Part shown: positions 37,788-45,473 of the stretch, piece by piece
Numbering within the stretch: the first letter of the stretch is position 1
How the letters are laid out: each line of letters starts with the position of its first letter
DNA from: Acinetobacter courvalinii
Lineage (GTDB): Bacteria > Pseudomonadota > Gammaproteobacteria > Pseudomonadales > Moraxellaceae
DNA: 64,000 nucleotides
NCBI RefSeq assembly: GCF_014635545.1
Contig: NZ_BMDA01000001.1
Location: 636,739-700,738, forward strand
Direction: 5' to 3'
Made by a program: the position numbers and the translations under genes
The notes under the pieces: model-generated
The model's input: only the letters and a program-made list of their open reading frames with translations
Told to the model about the DNA's origin: nothing
Databases searched by the model: none

Positions 37788-38501
37788 ATGAATAAATTGA
37801 TCAAAAGCGCTATCGTAACAACCAGCATGCTTGTTTCTGCCTCGGCTTTTGCTCAGACTGTTGGTGCGCATGTAAATGGCTCGGCTCAGGCAAATGTTGG
37901 GACTGGCTATTTAGTAAATGGTGTGACAGGCGCAGTAAAAAGTACCAGCCAGAATACGATGAATGCTGCTGTAGGGGGAGCACAAAAAACACTAGGTACC
38001 GCGAGAGATATTGGAACTGGAATTGCGCACCAGACGGTAGAAACCGTAAAAAATGCGCAGGATGCAGCCAATGGTTCAGCTCAGGTGCAAGTCAAGGCAA
38101 ATGGTTCTGCTAACGGTGCAGTCAATGCAGCTTATACTGCGAAAAATACCCTGCAAGCAGGGACGCAACACGCTCAAGCGACGATGAGCACAGCAACTCA
38201 AGTGGGCTCAAATGCTGTTACTAAAACTGAAAATGCGATGAGCAAAACAACAGCGTATGGCGCTGGTTCAGCCAAGGCTGCCGGAAAAGTAACTTCAGAT
38301 ACAAAAGCACGTTTGAAGAAGAATGCAGAATATCAACAAAAAAAGTCAAAAAAACTTAAATCAAATGCTCAAGCACGTTTAAAATCTAATCTGAACAGCC
38401 AGTTGAAGAGCTCAGCGCAAAGCCAGCATAACTCGAGTGCAAATACAAAATCAGGCGTAAATGCTAATCTAAAAACTAAAATAACAGCAAACGTTGATTA
38501 A
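37788..38501 (+). CDS. exported Ala/Asn/Ser/Lys-rich repetitive protein of unknown function
   Basis: I do not recognise this 237-residue protein. It has a clear signal peptide (cleavage after SAFA, residue 22) and AAAGGAAG upstream of the start. The mature part repeats short units such as NGSAQANVG, NGSAQVQVK and NGSANGAVN. A long low-complexity stretch then reads like amphipathic helix or disordered linker. The last 70 residues are lysine-rich and basic (KKSKKLKSNAQARLKSN). There is no cysteine. A periplasmic or surface role in stress or envelope protection is possible but unsupported. Confidence 0.6.
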   Translation: MNKLIKSAIVTTSMLVSASAFAQTVGAHVNGSAQANVGTGYLVNGVTGAVKSTSQNTMNAAVGGAQKTLGTARDIGTGIAHQTVETVKNAQDAANGSAQVQVKANGSANGAVNAAYTAKNTLQAGTQHAQATMSTATQVGSNAVTKTENAMSKTTAYGAGSAKAAGKVTSDTKARLKKNAEYQQKKSKKLKSNAQARLKSNLNSQLKSSAQSQHNSSANTKSGVNANLKTKITANVD

Positions 38502-38970
38502 TTTCATTCAAACAAGAAGCCTTGAATAAGGTTTCTTGAATTTTATGAAAAATGATAAATGTTTTGGATAGGATTTGATGAATTTTTAATCTTAAAAATT
38601 ATTAAAAATCAATTAATTATTTTATTAGGTGTCAATATTTTTAAGGCCAGATTGTATGCAGAATTTGAATCTGAATAGAAAATTTTAACTTTCAGATTAT
38701 AGTTTTTAAATAGGCTAAATAACTGTTGTTATTTACTTTGTTTTTTAGTTATCAAAAAATTATATTCTATTTTATAGCGGGTTTATTACTTATATTATTA
38801 AAGTTTTTAAGAAAAAATGAACTGTCCTTTTGGGTTTGTTTTTTATGTTTTAATTGTACTTTATCGTAGGTTGTTGAATAGAAAAAGACCATGATGTTAA
38901 TTTTTAATGTTTATGCTGTTAAGTATTGCTTGACTATTTTTATTATCATATTTTTATTTTGAGTTTGATA
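38502..38970. other. AT-rich intergenic stretch
   Basis: These 469 bases are strongly AT-rich with many T-runs. I see no convincing coding frame, RNA gene or long inverted repeat. The low GC compared with both flanks marks it as a possible remnant or insertion site. Confidence 0.5.
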
Positions 38971-39243
38971 ATGAAGAAATGGGTTTGTAAAAAGTGTGGT
39001 TTATATAAAAAAATTAATCCTGGTGAAATCAAGTCGGGGCAGAAAGTTTTTTTTATAAAGCGTGATCAGCATCTCAATAAATTAAATGAGAAAATAGCGA
39101 AGGGAGCAGTTTTAAGTCGGAATGATAACTCATTAATTATATTGAGTAATAATGTTTTATTTGTAGTGAAGGATAGTGATGCCTATCCAGAAGATGCACC
39201 CGTATATTTTATCTATAATATGTTTGGTGTGTGCGAGTGTTAA
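38971..39243 (+). CDS. small orphan protein with terminal CxxC and CxC motifs
   Basis: From the ATG at 38971 this is a 90-residue protein (an upstream in-frame ATG at 38926 adds a hydrophobic stretch). It begins MKKWVCKKCGLYKK and ends GVCEC, so two cysteine pairs sit at opposite ends and could join in one zinc site. The middle is beta-rich and unfamiliar. Codons are AT-rich. There is no clear ribosome site and no neighbour within 250 bases on either side. It may be a real accessory gene or a chance frame. Confidence 0.4.
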   Translation: MKKWVCKKCGLYKKINPGEIKSGQKVFFIKRDQHLNKLNEKIAKGAVLSRNDNSLIILSNNVLFVVKDSDAYPEDAPVYFIYNMFGVCEC

Positions 39244-39500
39244 TATTTGAGATATAACTGGCTGACATGTCTCTAGATGGAATGGCACAAAAAGTCAAAT
39301 TGATAGATAAACGTCAAGATACATTTTATCGGATCTATATAATTGAGAGTTCAGTTTTTCAAAGTTGCTTACTAAGCGTATTCAACTGTAGGAATTTAAT
39401 GCATTAAAACTAAATTAGCTCAGAATTTTAGTGCTCACATTCCTGTTAGAAGAGAATGAGATAATTTTATACTTGCCAGGGCAGAAAAGGTAGAATAGAT

Positions 39501-39950
39501 ATGATCAAATATATAGTGATGAAACAACAGTTTAATGCCTCTTTAGATTTGGTTTTTCCTATTTTTTGCAAACATAGAACATTTAATATTATCTTGTGGC
39601 CATTGCATTCTGTCCTGTTTAAAAGTGCTCAGGATCCACAAAATAGTGATGGTATTGGTTCGATCAGAAAAATGGGAATTGGACCTTTTAAGTTTATTCA
39701 GGAAGAAATTACCAAAATGATCCCCAATCAGATGATTGAATATCAAATGTTAAGGAACTGTATGTTTTCTTTTCATTTAGGCCGTCTGGAATTTGAAGAA
39801 AAAGAGGGGATTACCTACGTAAGCTATACCATCTGGTTGCAAAGTAAAATCCCTTTACTTGCAACATTGGTCTTGGCTCAACTCAAATGGTCAGCTACCC
39901 GAGGATTAAAAAAAGTCGCAGCACAAATCGAGCAATATAAGCCTCAATGA
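39501..39950 (+). CDS. SRPBCC (START-like) family protein
   Basis: This 149-residue protein has the pattern of polyketide cyclase/CoxG-type lipid- or ligand-binding domains. An N-terminal strand (MKQQFNASLDLVFPIFCKH) leads into a series of strands, and a long C-terminal helix ends in RGLKKVAAQIEQY. These domains bind hydrophobic small molecules and lack fixed catalytic residues. An SDR gene follows 130 bases downstream on the same strand and may be a partner. AAGG lies upstream at a long spacing. Confidence 0.6.
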   Translation: MIKYIVMKQQFNASLDLVFPIFCKHRTFNIILWPLHSVLFKSAQDPQNSDGIGSIRKMGIGPFKFIQEEITKMIPNQMIEYQMLRNCMFSFHLGRLEFEEKEGITYVSYTIWLQSKIPLLATLVLAQLKWSATRGLKKVAAQIEQYKPQ

Positions 39951-40080
39951 TCATGGTAGGAGTACATGATGATTTGGTATGCCTGAAAATGGCAACTCTA
40001 CGACAAAAGTCTATTAAACTCGATAGATTAAAATATTAAGCCCATCATCAGGCTTTCAATATCCAGCAAGAGGGAAAACG

Positions 40081-40887
40081 ATGGATCTCAGCAATAAGAC
40101 GATTATTATTACTGGTGCTTCCAGTGGAATTGGTGAAGAAGCGGCGATTCAACTTGCACAAGCAGGTGCGAAAGTTTGTCTTATTGCACGCCGCACTGAA
40201 GAACTGCAACGCATACATTCAGTTATTCAAGCACAGGCAGGGCAAGTATTTATCTACCCAGCAGATATTACGGATTCGGCGCAGTTAAAAACCTGCATCG
40301 CCTTGATTTTAGCCGAGCATCAAAAGGTTGATGTGCTGGTGAATAATGCAGCTCGATCAATTCGACGTCCTATACTTGAGTCACTTGATCGTTTACATGA
40401 CTACGAGCGCACCATGCAGATTAATTATTTTGCTGCGGTGAATATGACCCTGCATATATTGCCGCATTTTCTGGAACATGGTGCAGGGCATATTGTTAAT
40501 ATTTCGACCATGTCAACGCAAGTTCCCATTCCTTTGTTTTCGGCCTATCTGGCCAGTAAATCCGCGCTTGAATCTTTTTCCCGCTCTTTGTCAATGGAGC
40601 TTAAGGACAAGGGAATTGATGTCAGCATTGTGTATTTTCCGATGGTTAGAACACCAATGTCTTCTAAAACAGCAATTTATAAACATATGAAAATGCTGGA
40701 TACAGCAGCAGCAGCCGGATGGATTGTGAAAGCGATTACTGAAAAATCCTATCGTGTTAGCAGCAAGTCCGGGTTGGTGGCCAATGCACTGTTAAATACC
40801 GTACCGACCTGGATGATGAATCTGTCCAGACCACTGTTTCAGCGCATGGATAAACGTTTAAAAAATAAATTGGAAGCAGATATTTAA
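40081..40887 (+). CDS. short-chain dehydrogenase/reductase
   Basis: This 268-residue classical SDR has the cofactor motif TGASSGIGEEAA (about residues 11-22), NNAA near 87-90, and the catalytic Ser and YLASK (Tyr158, Lys162 by position). The C-terminal 40 or so residues extend the fold with a hydrophobic tail, as in membrane-associated retinol- or acyl-type SDRs. AGAGGG precedes the start. It is followed by a terminator, then the convergent iclR gene, so it is not part of the IclR cluster. The substrate is unknown. Confidence 0.83.
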   Translation: MDLSNKTIIITGASSGIGEEAAIQLAQAGAKVCLIARRTEELQRIHSVIQAQAGQVFIYPADITDSAQLKTCIALILAEHQKVDVLVNNAARSIRRPILESLDRLHDYERTMQINYFAAVNMTLHILPHFLEHGAGHIVNISTMSTQVPIPLFSAYLASKSALESFSRSLSMELKDKGIDVSIVYFPMVRTPMSSKTAIYKHMKMLDTAAAAGWIVKAITEKSYRVSSKSGLVANALLNTVPTWMMNLSRPLFQRMDKRLKNKLEADI

Positions 40888-40922
40888 GCCAAAACCAGAA
40901 CTTGGCAATTCCGAGTTAAAAG

Positions 40923-40948
40923 AAAAGCAGCGAAAGCTGCTTTTTTAT
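40923..40948 (+). terminator. intrinsic terminator between SDR and iclR genes
   Basis: Arms AAAAGCAGC and GCTGCTTTT pair around a GAAA tetraloop and are followed by further T residues. It is A-rich on the left, so it may serve both convergent genes. Confidence 0.82.
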
Positions 40949-40949
40949 A

Positions 40950-41762
40950 TTAATAGATAAATTTAGAAATCTTGTCTGCAGTTTGAATGACCGCTTCGGC
41001 AACTTCATTTCTAAAATACTGTTCATCATAACTGCCAAGCGGACAACTCACGGATAAAACAGCGGCCATTTTACTGGTGGATTGTTTATAAATCGGCGCA
41101 GCGCAAGCAGCCATATCATGGTTATAGTGGCCCCAACTCACCATAGAACGTTGTGTCTTTACAAAATGGAGACGCTGTAACAGCTCTTTGAGATTTTTCG
41201 GGGTAAGTTCAGAAAAAGTGTCCCATTGATTAAAACCTTTATAACGCTCTTTAATTTCGGCTTCAGTTAAATCTGCCAATAGCATTTGCCCAATCACGGT
41301 TGCATGTGCAGGCCAGCGTGTGCCTAGGCCAATATTACTGGTGAATGTGCCATTGGACTGAATATTGTTAATAAAGACAATATGCGTGCCTTCCAAGATA
41401 GAAAGATGGACTGCGAGCTGGGTTTGATCGCGTAACTCTTTCATTAATGGTGTGGCTAAATCCAGTAAGGACTGTCTGGCTAAGCTGTTAAAGCCAAGCT
41501 CCATGACCTTTGAGTCCAAAGCATAGGTTTTCTGTGAGGCTTTGCGTAAAAAGCCACAAGACTCCAGCGTATAGATCAGGCGAAAAGCGCTGGAACGGTT
41601 AACATCCAGAATTTCGGCAATTTCGGTAATCGTCATTTCTTGGGTTTGCTGGTTAAACGCCTGCAAGATTGCCAAACCACGCACTAAGCCAGGGACTAAA
41701 TAGCGCTCTTCATTTTTTATTGCATCAGATTCTTGGGAGTCTGTTTCAATGCTTGAATTCAT
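40950..41762 (-). CDS. IclR-family regulator of the 42-55 kb catabolic cluster
   Basis: The protein has 270 residues from the ATG at 41762 (an upstream in-frame ATG at 41834 lies in AT-rich, non-domain sequence). The N-terminal winged HTH includes LVRGLAILQAF and MTITEIAEILDVNRSSAFRL. The C-terminal effector domain includes GLGTRWPAHATVIGQMLLA and AACAAPIY. IclR proteins sense aromatic or small acid effectors. It is divergent from the Rieske ferredoxin gene. An 18-base palindrome occurs near both starts and again before the porin gene, which supports direct control of the whole cluster. Confidence 0.87.
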   Translation of the reverse strand: MNSSIETDSQESDAIKNEERYLVPGLVRGLAILQAFNQQTQEMTITEIAEILDVNRSSAFRLIYTLESCGFLRKASQKTYALDSKVMELGFNSLARQSLLDLATPLMKELRDQTQLAVHLSILEGTHIVFINNIQSNGTFTSNIGLGTRWPAHATVIGQMLLADLTEAEIKERYKGFNQWDTFSELTPKNLKELLQRLHFVKTQRSMVSWGHYNHDMAACAAPIYKQSTSKMAAVLSVSCPLGSYDEQYFRNEVAEAVIQTADKISKFIY

Positions 41763-41851
41763 CTGTTCAATTTTCCTATCAAAAAAGCACACTGCTGTAC
41801 ATTTCGTTTTCTTCGATTTGTATTGTAACTGCAATTAGATTTATAAAATAT

Positions 41852-41869
41852 TTTTTTATATATAAAACA
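41852..41869. promoter_or_regulatory. candidate IclR operator, copy 1 (iclR side)
   Basis: TTTTTTATATATAAAACA matches the perfect palindrome at 41998 at 17 of 18 positions (G to T at position 2). It is 90 bases upstream of the iclR start codon, a good position for autoregulation. Confidence 0.6.
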
Positions 41870-41941
41870 AAATTTTTTTAGTAAAACGTAAAAGAATGTG
41901 TTTTAAAATTCAAGATATTGAATTTTATAAATATATTTAAT

Positions 41942-41971
41942 TTGACAGAAAAAACATCATGGGAGTATTCT
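41942..41971 (+). promoter_or_regulatory. sigma-70-like promoter of the catabolic cluster
   Basis: TTGACA at 41942-41947 is followed after 18 bases by TATTCT (41966-41971). Transcription would start near 41978, about 20 bases before the palindrome at 41998. The -35 box is perfect and the -10 box is weak, which suits a regulated promoter. Confidence 0.5.
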
Positions 41972-41997
41972 TATCTAAAGTTTGTTATATCAAATAA

Positions 41998-42015
41998 TGT
42001 TTTATATATAAAACA
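41998..42015. promoter_or_regulatory. candidate IclR operator, copy 2 (perfect 18-base palindrome)
   Basis: TGTTTTATATATAAAACA is an exact 9+9 palindrome. It ends 15 bases before the start codon of the first structural gene. Copies at 41852 and 54213 keep the same arms, so it is unlikely to be a chance AT-rich run. Confidence 0.72.
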
Positions 42016-42030
42016 AATGAGGATGCAAGG

Positions 42031-42336
42031 ATGAGTTGGATCTCAGTTTGTCAGCAAGACGACATCACCGAAGACGAGCCGAAAGCCATTGAAGTCGACG
42101 GTAAGAAAATTGGCGTATTTTTCATCGATGATAATTACTTTGCCATCGAGAATGTTTGTCCACATGCCTTTGCCTTGTTAACAGAAGGCTTTATCGAAGA
42201 TCAAACAGTGGAATGCCCATTGCATGAGGCGATCTTTGATATCCAGACAGGTGAGTTGAAGAGTGGACCAGGATGCCGTGATTTGTGCACCTATCCAGTA
42301 CGTGTTGAAGGGCAGGACGTTCAAATTCAACTATAA
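42031..42336 (+). CDS. Rieske-type [2Fe-2S] ferredoxin component
   Basis: This 101-residue protein carries one Rieske cluster site, Cys43-Pro-His45 and Cys62-Pro-Leu-His65. It would carry electrons from the FAD reductase at 45474 to the oxygenase at 42679. The length and the FxIEN-x-CPH context match ferredoxins of three-component ring-hydroxylating oxygenases. It is the first gene of the cluster, 15 bases after the palindromic operator. Confidence 0.9.
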   Translation: MSWISVCQQDDITEDEPKAIEVDGKKIGVFFIDDNYFAIENVCPHAFALLTEGFIEDQTVECPLHEAIFDIQTGELKSGPGCRDLCTYPVRVEGQDVQIQL

Positions 42337-42361
42337 GTTTTATTTTAAAGGATGGAATCTC

Positions 42362-42661
42362 ATGAAAACTTTTAATGAGAAGCTAGCGAACTGGATTCAT
42401 GCCACGCCAGCGACCGAAGCAGGGATTAACAATATTCAGATACCGGGACAGGCAGAGCTACTGGTTTGGCAAACACGTTATAAAGAGCCAACGGTTTATG
42501 AACAGGATTTTGTTCAACATCTCATCAAAGCCTTTTCTACAGGCGTCACTGAACTCACAGATTTAGTCCAGTCTTTAAACCAGCAAGGTTTTCGCTGTGA
42601 ATCTGGTGAGCTTTGGACTTCTGAAAAGTTCTCAGAAGAAATGCAACGTTTAGGTTATTAA
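42362..42661 (+). CDS. small protein with recombinase-like helix-turn-helix
   Basis: The 99-residue protein starts at the ATG at 42362 (AAAGGA upstream). The C-terminal half, LVQSLNQQGFRCESGELWTS then EKFSEEMQRLG, resembles the helix-turn-helix seen in the recombinase domain of large serine recombinases. The N-terminal half has no familiar motif. Similar small proteins near Rieske oxygenase genes are, as I recall, labelled recombinase-like HTH proteins, with no assigned role. Its place between ferredoxin and oxygenase genes suggests an accessory or regulatory subunit, not a recombinase. Confidence 0.7.
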   Translation: MKTFNEKLANWIHATPATEAGINNIQIPGQAELLVWQTRYKEPTVYEQDFVQHLIKAFSTGVTELTDLVQSLNQQGFRCESGELWTSEKFSEEMQRLGY

Positions 42662-42678
42662 TTCAAGGAAGAATAGTG

Positions 42679-43746
42679 ATGAACGCAGCAGTATCAGTGA
42701 CTCCAAGTGTAGAAGAGTATTTAGATTTAGGTTTACGTGATCAGTGGCATCCTGTGTTAGCAAGCTGGGAAGTGGCTGCAAATCCAGTCGGTATTACCTG
42801 TTTAGGTGAAAATATCGTGGTTTGGCGTGACGCAGAAGGTCAGGTGCATGCCTTGGAGGATCGTTGCCCGCATCGTGGCGCACGTCTTTCTTTGGGCTGG
42901 AATCTGGGCAATCGTGTGGCTTGCTGGTATCACGGTGTTGAAGTTCGCCATGATGGCGTTGTAGAAGATGTGCCTGCGGTACATGATTGTCCAATGAAAG
43001 GTACTTCATGTGTCAAAAGCTATCCTGTGATTGAACAGCATGGTGCAATTTTCATGTGGTTCGGTATCGATGCCAATGAAGAACCTAAGCCGCTAGATTT
43101 TCCTGAACAACTGGCAAGTGAAGAATGGAGTTCATTCTTATGTCAGGCGGACTGGAAAGTGAATCATCAGTATGCGATTGATAATGTCATGGACCCGATG
43201 CACGGCAGTTATTTGCATTGCACCTCACACTCAATGGCAGAGGGTGACCGTACGGCGGAAATGAAACATCGTTCAACGCCAAATGGCTTTATTTTTGAAA
43301 AAGAAGGCCAGGTTGGTGTGAATTTTGACTGGGTTGAATATGCCAATACCGGTGCAAGCTGGTTACGCCTTTCAATCCCGTATCGTAAAGACTTTGGTCC
43401 AGGCGGCGAGTTCTGGATTGTGGGTTATGCCACACCGATAGATGCCAACAATACCCGTGTGTTCTTCTGGCGTTGCCGTAAAGTCAGTGGCTGGCAACGT
43501 AATGTCTGGCGCTTCCTTTACCGCAATCACTTAGAAAAATTGCACTGGGATGTATTGGAACAGGATCGCATTATTTTAGAAAATCTTGCACCGAATGCCC
43601 GTCAACACGAATTCCTGTATCAACATGATGTTGGTCTGTCCCGTTTACGCCGCTTAATGAAAAAAGAAGCGGAAAAACAGTTAAAGAAAATTGCAGCATT
43701 GAATACGTCGAACCGTATTGAAATGCAGGAAGAAGTTCATGGTTAA
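42679..43746 (+). CDS. Rieske non-heme iron oxygenase, alpha (catalytic) subunit
   Basis: This 355-residue oxygenase has the Rieske site Cys63-Pro-His65 and Cys82-Trp-Tyr-His85. The mononuclear iron site is NVMDPMHGSYLH (Asp172 bridging, ligands His175 and His180). The third ligand should be a later acidic residue. It is shorter than the 430-450 residues of naphthalene-type alpha subunits and no beta subunit gene is present, so an alpha-only enzyme of the phthalate/carbazole/vanillate group is expected. It probably adds both oxygen atoms to an arene, given the dihydrodiol-type SDR next to it. GGAAG precedes the ATG, while a GTG one codon earlier is less well spaced. Confidence 0.9.
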   Translation: MNAAVSVTPSVEEYLDLGLRDQWHPVLASWEVAANPVGITCLGENIVVWRDAEGQVHALEDRCPHRGARLSLGWNLGNRVACWYHGVEVRHDGVVEDVPAVHDCPMKGTSCVKSYPVIEQHGAIFMWFGIDANEEPKPLDFPEQLASEEWSSFLCQADWKVNHQYAIDNVMDPMHGSYLHCTSHSMAEGDRTAEMKHRSTPNGFIFEKEGQVGVNFDWVEYANTGASWLRLSIPYRKDFGPGGEFWIVGYATPIDANNTRVFFWRCRKVSGWQRNVWRFLYRNHLEKLHWDVLEQDRIILENLAPNARQHEFLYQHDVGLSRLRRLMKKEAEKQLKKIAALNTSNRIEMQEEVHG

Positions 43747-44503
43747 TGTCGCGTTGTTGCAGGACAAAAAAGTCCTTGTCACAGGCGCGGCAAGAGGCTT
43801 GGGGCGAGACTTTGCACAAGCCATCGCGGAAGCCGGTGCGCAAGTGGTCATGGCGGATATCTTGACTGATCTGGTGCAACAAGAAGCTGCTGCTTTGCAA
43901 GCACAAGGCTTTAAGGTTGATGCGGTCAGTATTGATCTGGCCAATGCCGACTCGATCCAGCAAGCAGTTCAGCAAGCGGCTGAACGCATGGGCGGAATAG
44001 ATGGTCTGGTGAATTGTGCCGCACTGGCAACCAATGTCGGTGGTAAAAGCATGATGGATTATGACCCTGATCTCTGGGATCGTGTCATGAACATCAATGT
44101 CAAAGGTACCTGGTTGGTGACCCAGGCTGCGGTGCCTTATCTCCAGCAATCTAGTGCAGGCAAAATTATTAATGTGGCTTCGGATACCGCTTTATGGGGC
44201 GCACCGAATCTGATGGCCTATGTGGCGAGCAAAGGTGCATTAACCGCCATGACCCGTTCCATGGCGAGAGAACTTGGACCGTTCAATATCTGTATCAATA
44301 CGCTTTCACCAGGACTGACTCTGGTCGAAGCTACAGCCTATGTGCCGCAAGAACGCCATGATCTCTATGTGAATGGTCGTGCGATTCAACGTCAGCAGTT
44401 ACCACAGGATTTGAACGGAACAGCCCTTTATTTACTGTCAGATTTGTCCTCGTTTGTGACAGGACAGAATATTCCGGTAAATGGCGGTTTTGTCTTTAAT
44501 TAA
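43739..44503 (+). CDS. short-chain dehydrogenase, probable cis-dihydrodiol dehydrogenase
   Basis: This 254-residue classical SDR has TGAARGLG near residues 13-20, NCAA, the catalytic Ser in NVASDTALW, and Tyr-x-x-x-Lys in YVASKGAL. It starts at the ATG at 43739, overlapping the oxygenase gene by 8 bases, with GGAAGAAG upstream, so it is translationally coupled to the oxygenase. The natural reading is rearomatisation of the cis-diol to a catechol, which the extradiol dioxygenase encoded downstream would then cleave. The gene ends 11 bases before that dioxygenase gene. Confidence 0.85.
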   Translation: MVNVALLQDKKVLVTGAARGLGRDFAQAIAEAGAQVVMADILTDLVQQEAAALQAQGFKVDAVSIDLANADSIQQAVQQAAERMGGIDGLVNCAALATNVGGKSMMDYDPDLWDRVMNINVKGTWLVTQAAVPYLQQSSAGKIINVASDTALWGAPNLMAYVASKGALTAMTRSMARELGPFNICINTLSPGLTLVEATAYVPQERHDLYVNGRAIQRQQLPQDLNGTALYLLSDLSSFVTGQNIPVNGGFVFN

Positions 44504-44514
44504 GGAGTCATCTC

Positions 44515-45447
44515 ATGATTACAGGGATTGAGATTTTAAAGTTTGGTGTTGAAGACAGAGCTGCTTCGAATAAATTTTTGGCAGATTTCGGCCTCAAGCA
44601 AAGCCAGTCGGATATTGAAGGGACTGATCTTTACCAGACTCAAAATGGCAGCAAGATTTACTTATTTGATTGTGATGACCAGCGTTTACCAAAAGCCATT
44701 GAGTCAGGTTCAACGTTACGTGAAGTGACTTGGGGGCTAGATGATGCGAATCAGGATTTGGCAAATTTAGCAACCGCTTTAAAGGATGTAGAGGGTTATC
44801 AGGCCACTGCGGACATGGTGCAGTGTCTGGACCCGAATGGCATGACCATTCGCTTTCAGAAAAGCTTTACCCAAGATCTACCTGCCTTAAAAACAGAAGG
44901 CATTAACCAGTACGGCAACGTGCAGCGTGTCAATGCAGCCAGCCCTGTTTATGACAAGGGGCAACCGGTCGCAATTGGTCATGTGGTGTTTTTTACCCCT
45001 GATTTAGCAAAGACGGAACAGTTCTATATCGAAAAACTTGGTTTCTTCTTATCAGATGCTTATCGCAATCGTGGTGCATTCTTACGCTGTCGCGGTAAAG
45101 GTTTCCACCATGACCTGTTCTTGCTTTCGGTACCAAATAAACCAGCTGGACTCAATCACGTGGCATTTGTGGTGCGTGATATTCATGAAGTCATTGGTGG
45201 TGGATTGCACATGAACCGTTCTGACTGGTCAACCTTTATTGGCCCGGGACGTCATCCGATTTCTTCAGCTTACTTCTGGTATGTCAATTCACCGCTGGGT
45301 GGCGCATTTGAGTATTACACCAATGATGACTATCTGACTGAAGAGTGGCAGCCACGTGTTGAAGAACATCGTCTGGAACTCTTTACAGAATGGGCGATTG
45401 AAGGCGGTCTGGATGATCAGACCCGCCGTCAGATCAAACCTGTCTAA
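44515..45447 (+). CDS. type I (VOC-fold) extradiol ring-cleavage dioxygenase
   Basis: This 310-residue, two-domain vicinal-oxygen-chelate protein has the expected iron ligands in its second domain: His156 in IGHVVFF, His215 in LNHVAFV and Glu266 in GGAFEYYT. Second-shell residues (His199, His247, aromatic residues in SAYFWYV) match BphC/catechol 2,3-dioxygenase-type enzymes. The first domain lacks the triad, as usual. It would open a catechol next to the hydroxyls. Length and layout resemble 2,3-dihydroxybiphenyl-type enzymes for substituted catechols. AAGGAG precedes the start. Confidence 0.88.
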   Translation: MITGIEILKFGVEDRAASNKFLADFGLKQSQSDIEGTDLYQTQNGSKIYLFDCDDQRLPKAIESGSTLREVTWGLDDANQDLANLATALKDVEGYQATADMVQCLDPNGMTIRFQKSFTQDLPALKTEGINQYGNVQRVNAASPVYDKGQPVAIGHVVFFTPDLAKTEQFYIEKLGFFLSDAYRNRGAFLRCRGKGFHHDLFLLSVPNKPAGLNHVAFVVRDIHEVIGGGLHMNRSDWSTFIGPGRHPISSAYFWYVNSPLGGAFEYYTNDDYLTEEWQPRVEEHRLELFTEWAIEGGLDDQTRRQIKPV

Positions 45448-45473
45448 GTCCGGTTGAGCAGGGAGTGCAAGCG

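Noticed and set aside
37788-38501. Opposite-strand frame at 37810-37992 as a gene
   Set aside because: It lies within the signal-peptide gene, has no ribosome site and is a shadow of the repetitive coding strand.
38502-38970. Small RNA gene in the AT-rich gap
   Set aside because: No stable stem-loop with a terminator was visible, so an RNA cannot be supported from sequence alone.
41763-41834. Longer IclR protein starting at 41834
   Set aside because: The extension is basic and AT-rich. The HTH domain spacing favours the start at 41762, and the extension runs towards the operator region.
42362-42661. Recombinase or mobile element remnant
   Set aside because: There is only an HTH-like half with no serine-recombinase catalytic domain, inverted repeats or target duplications, and it is in register within an operon.
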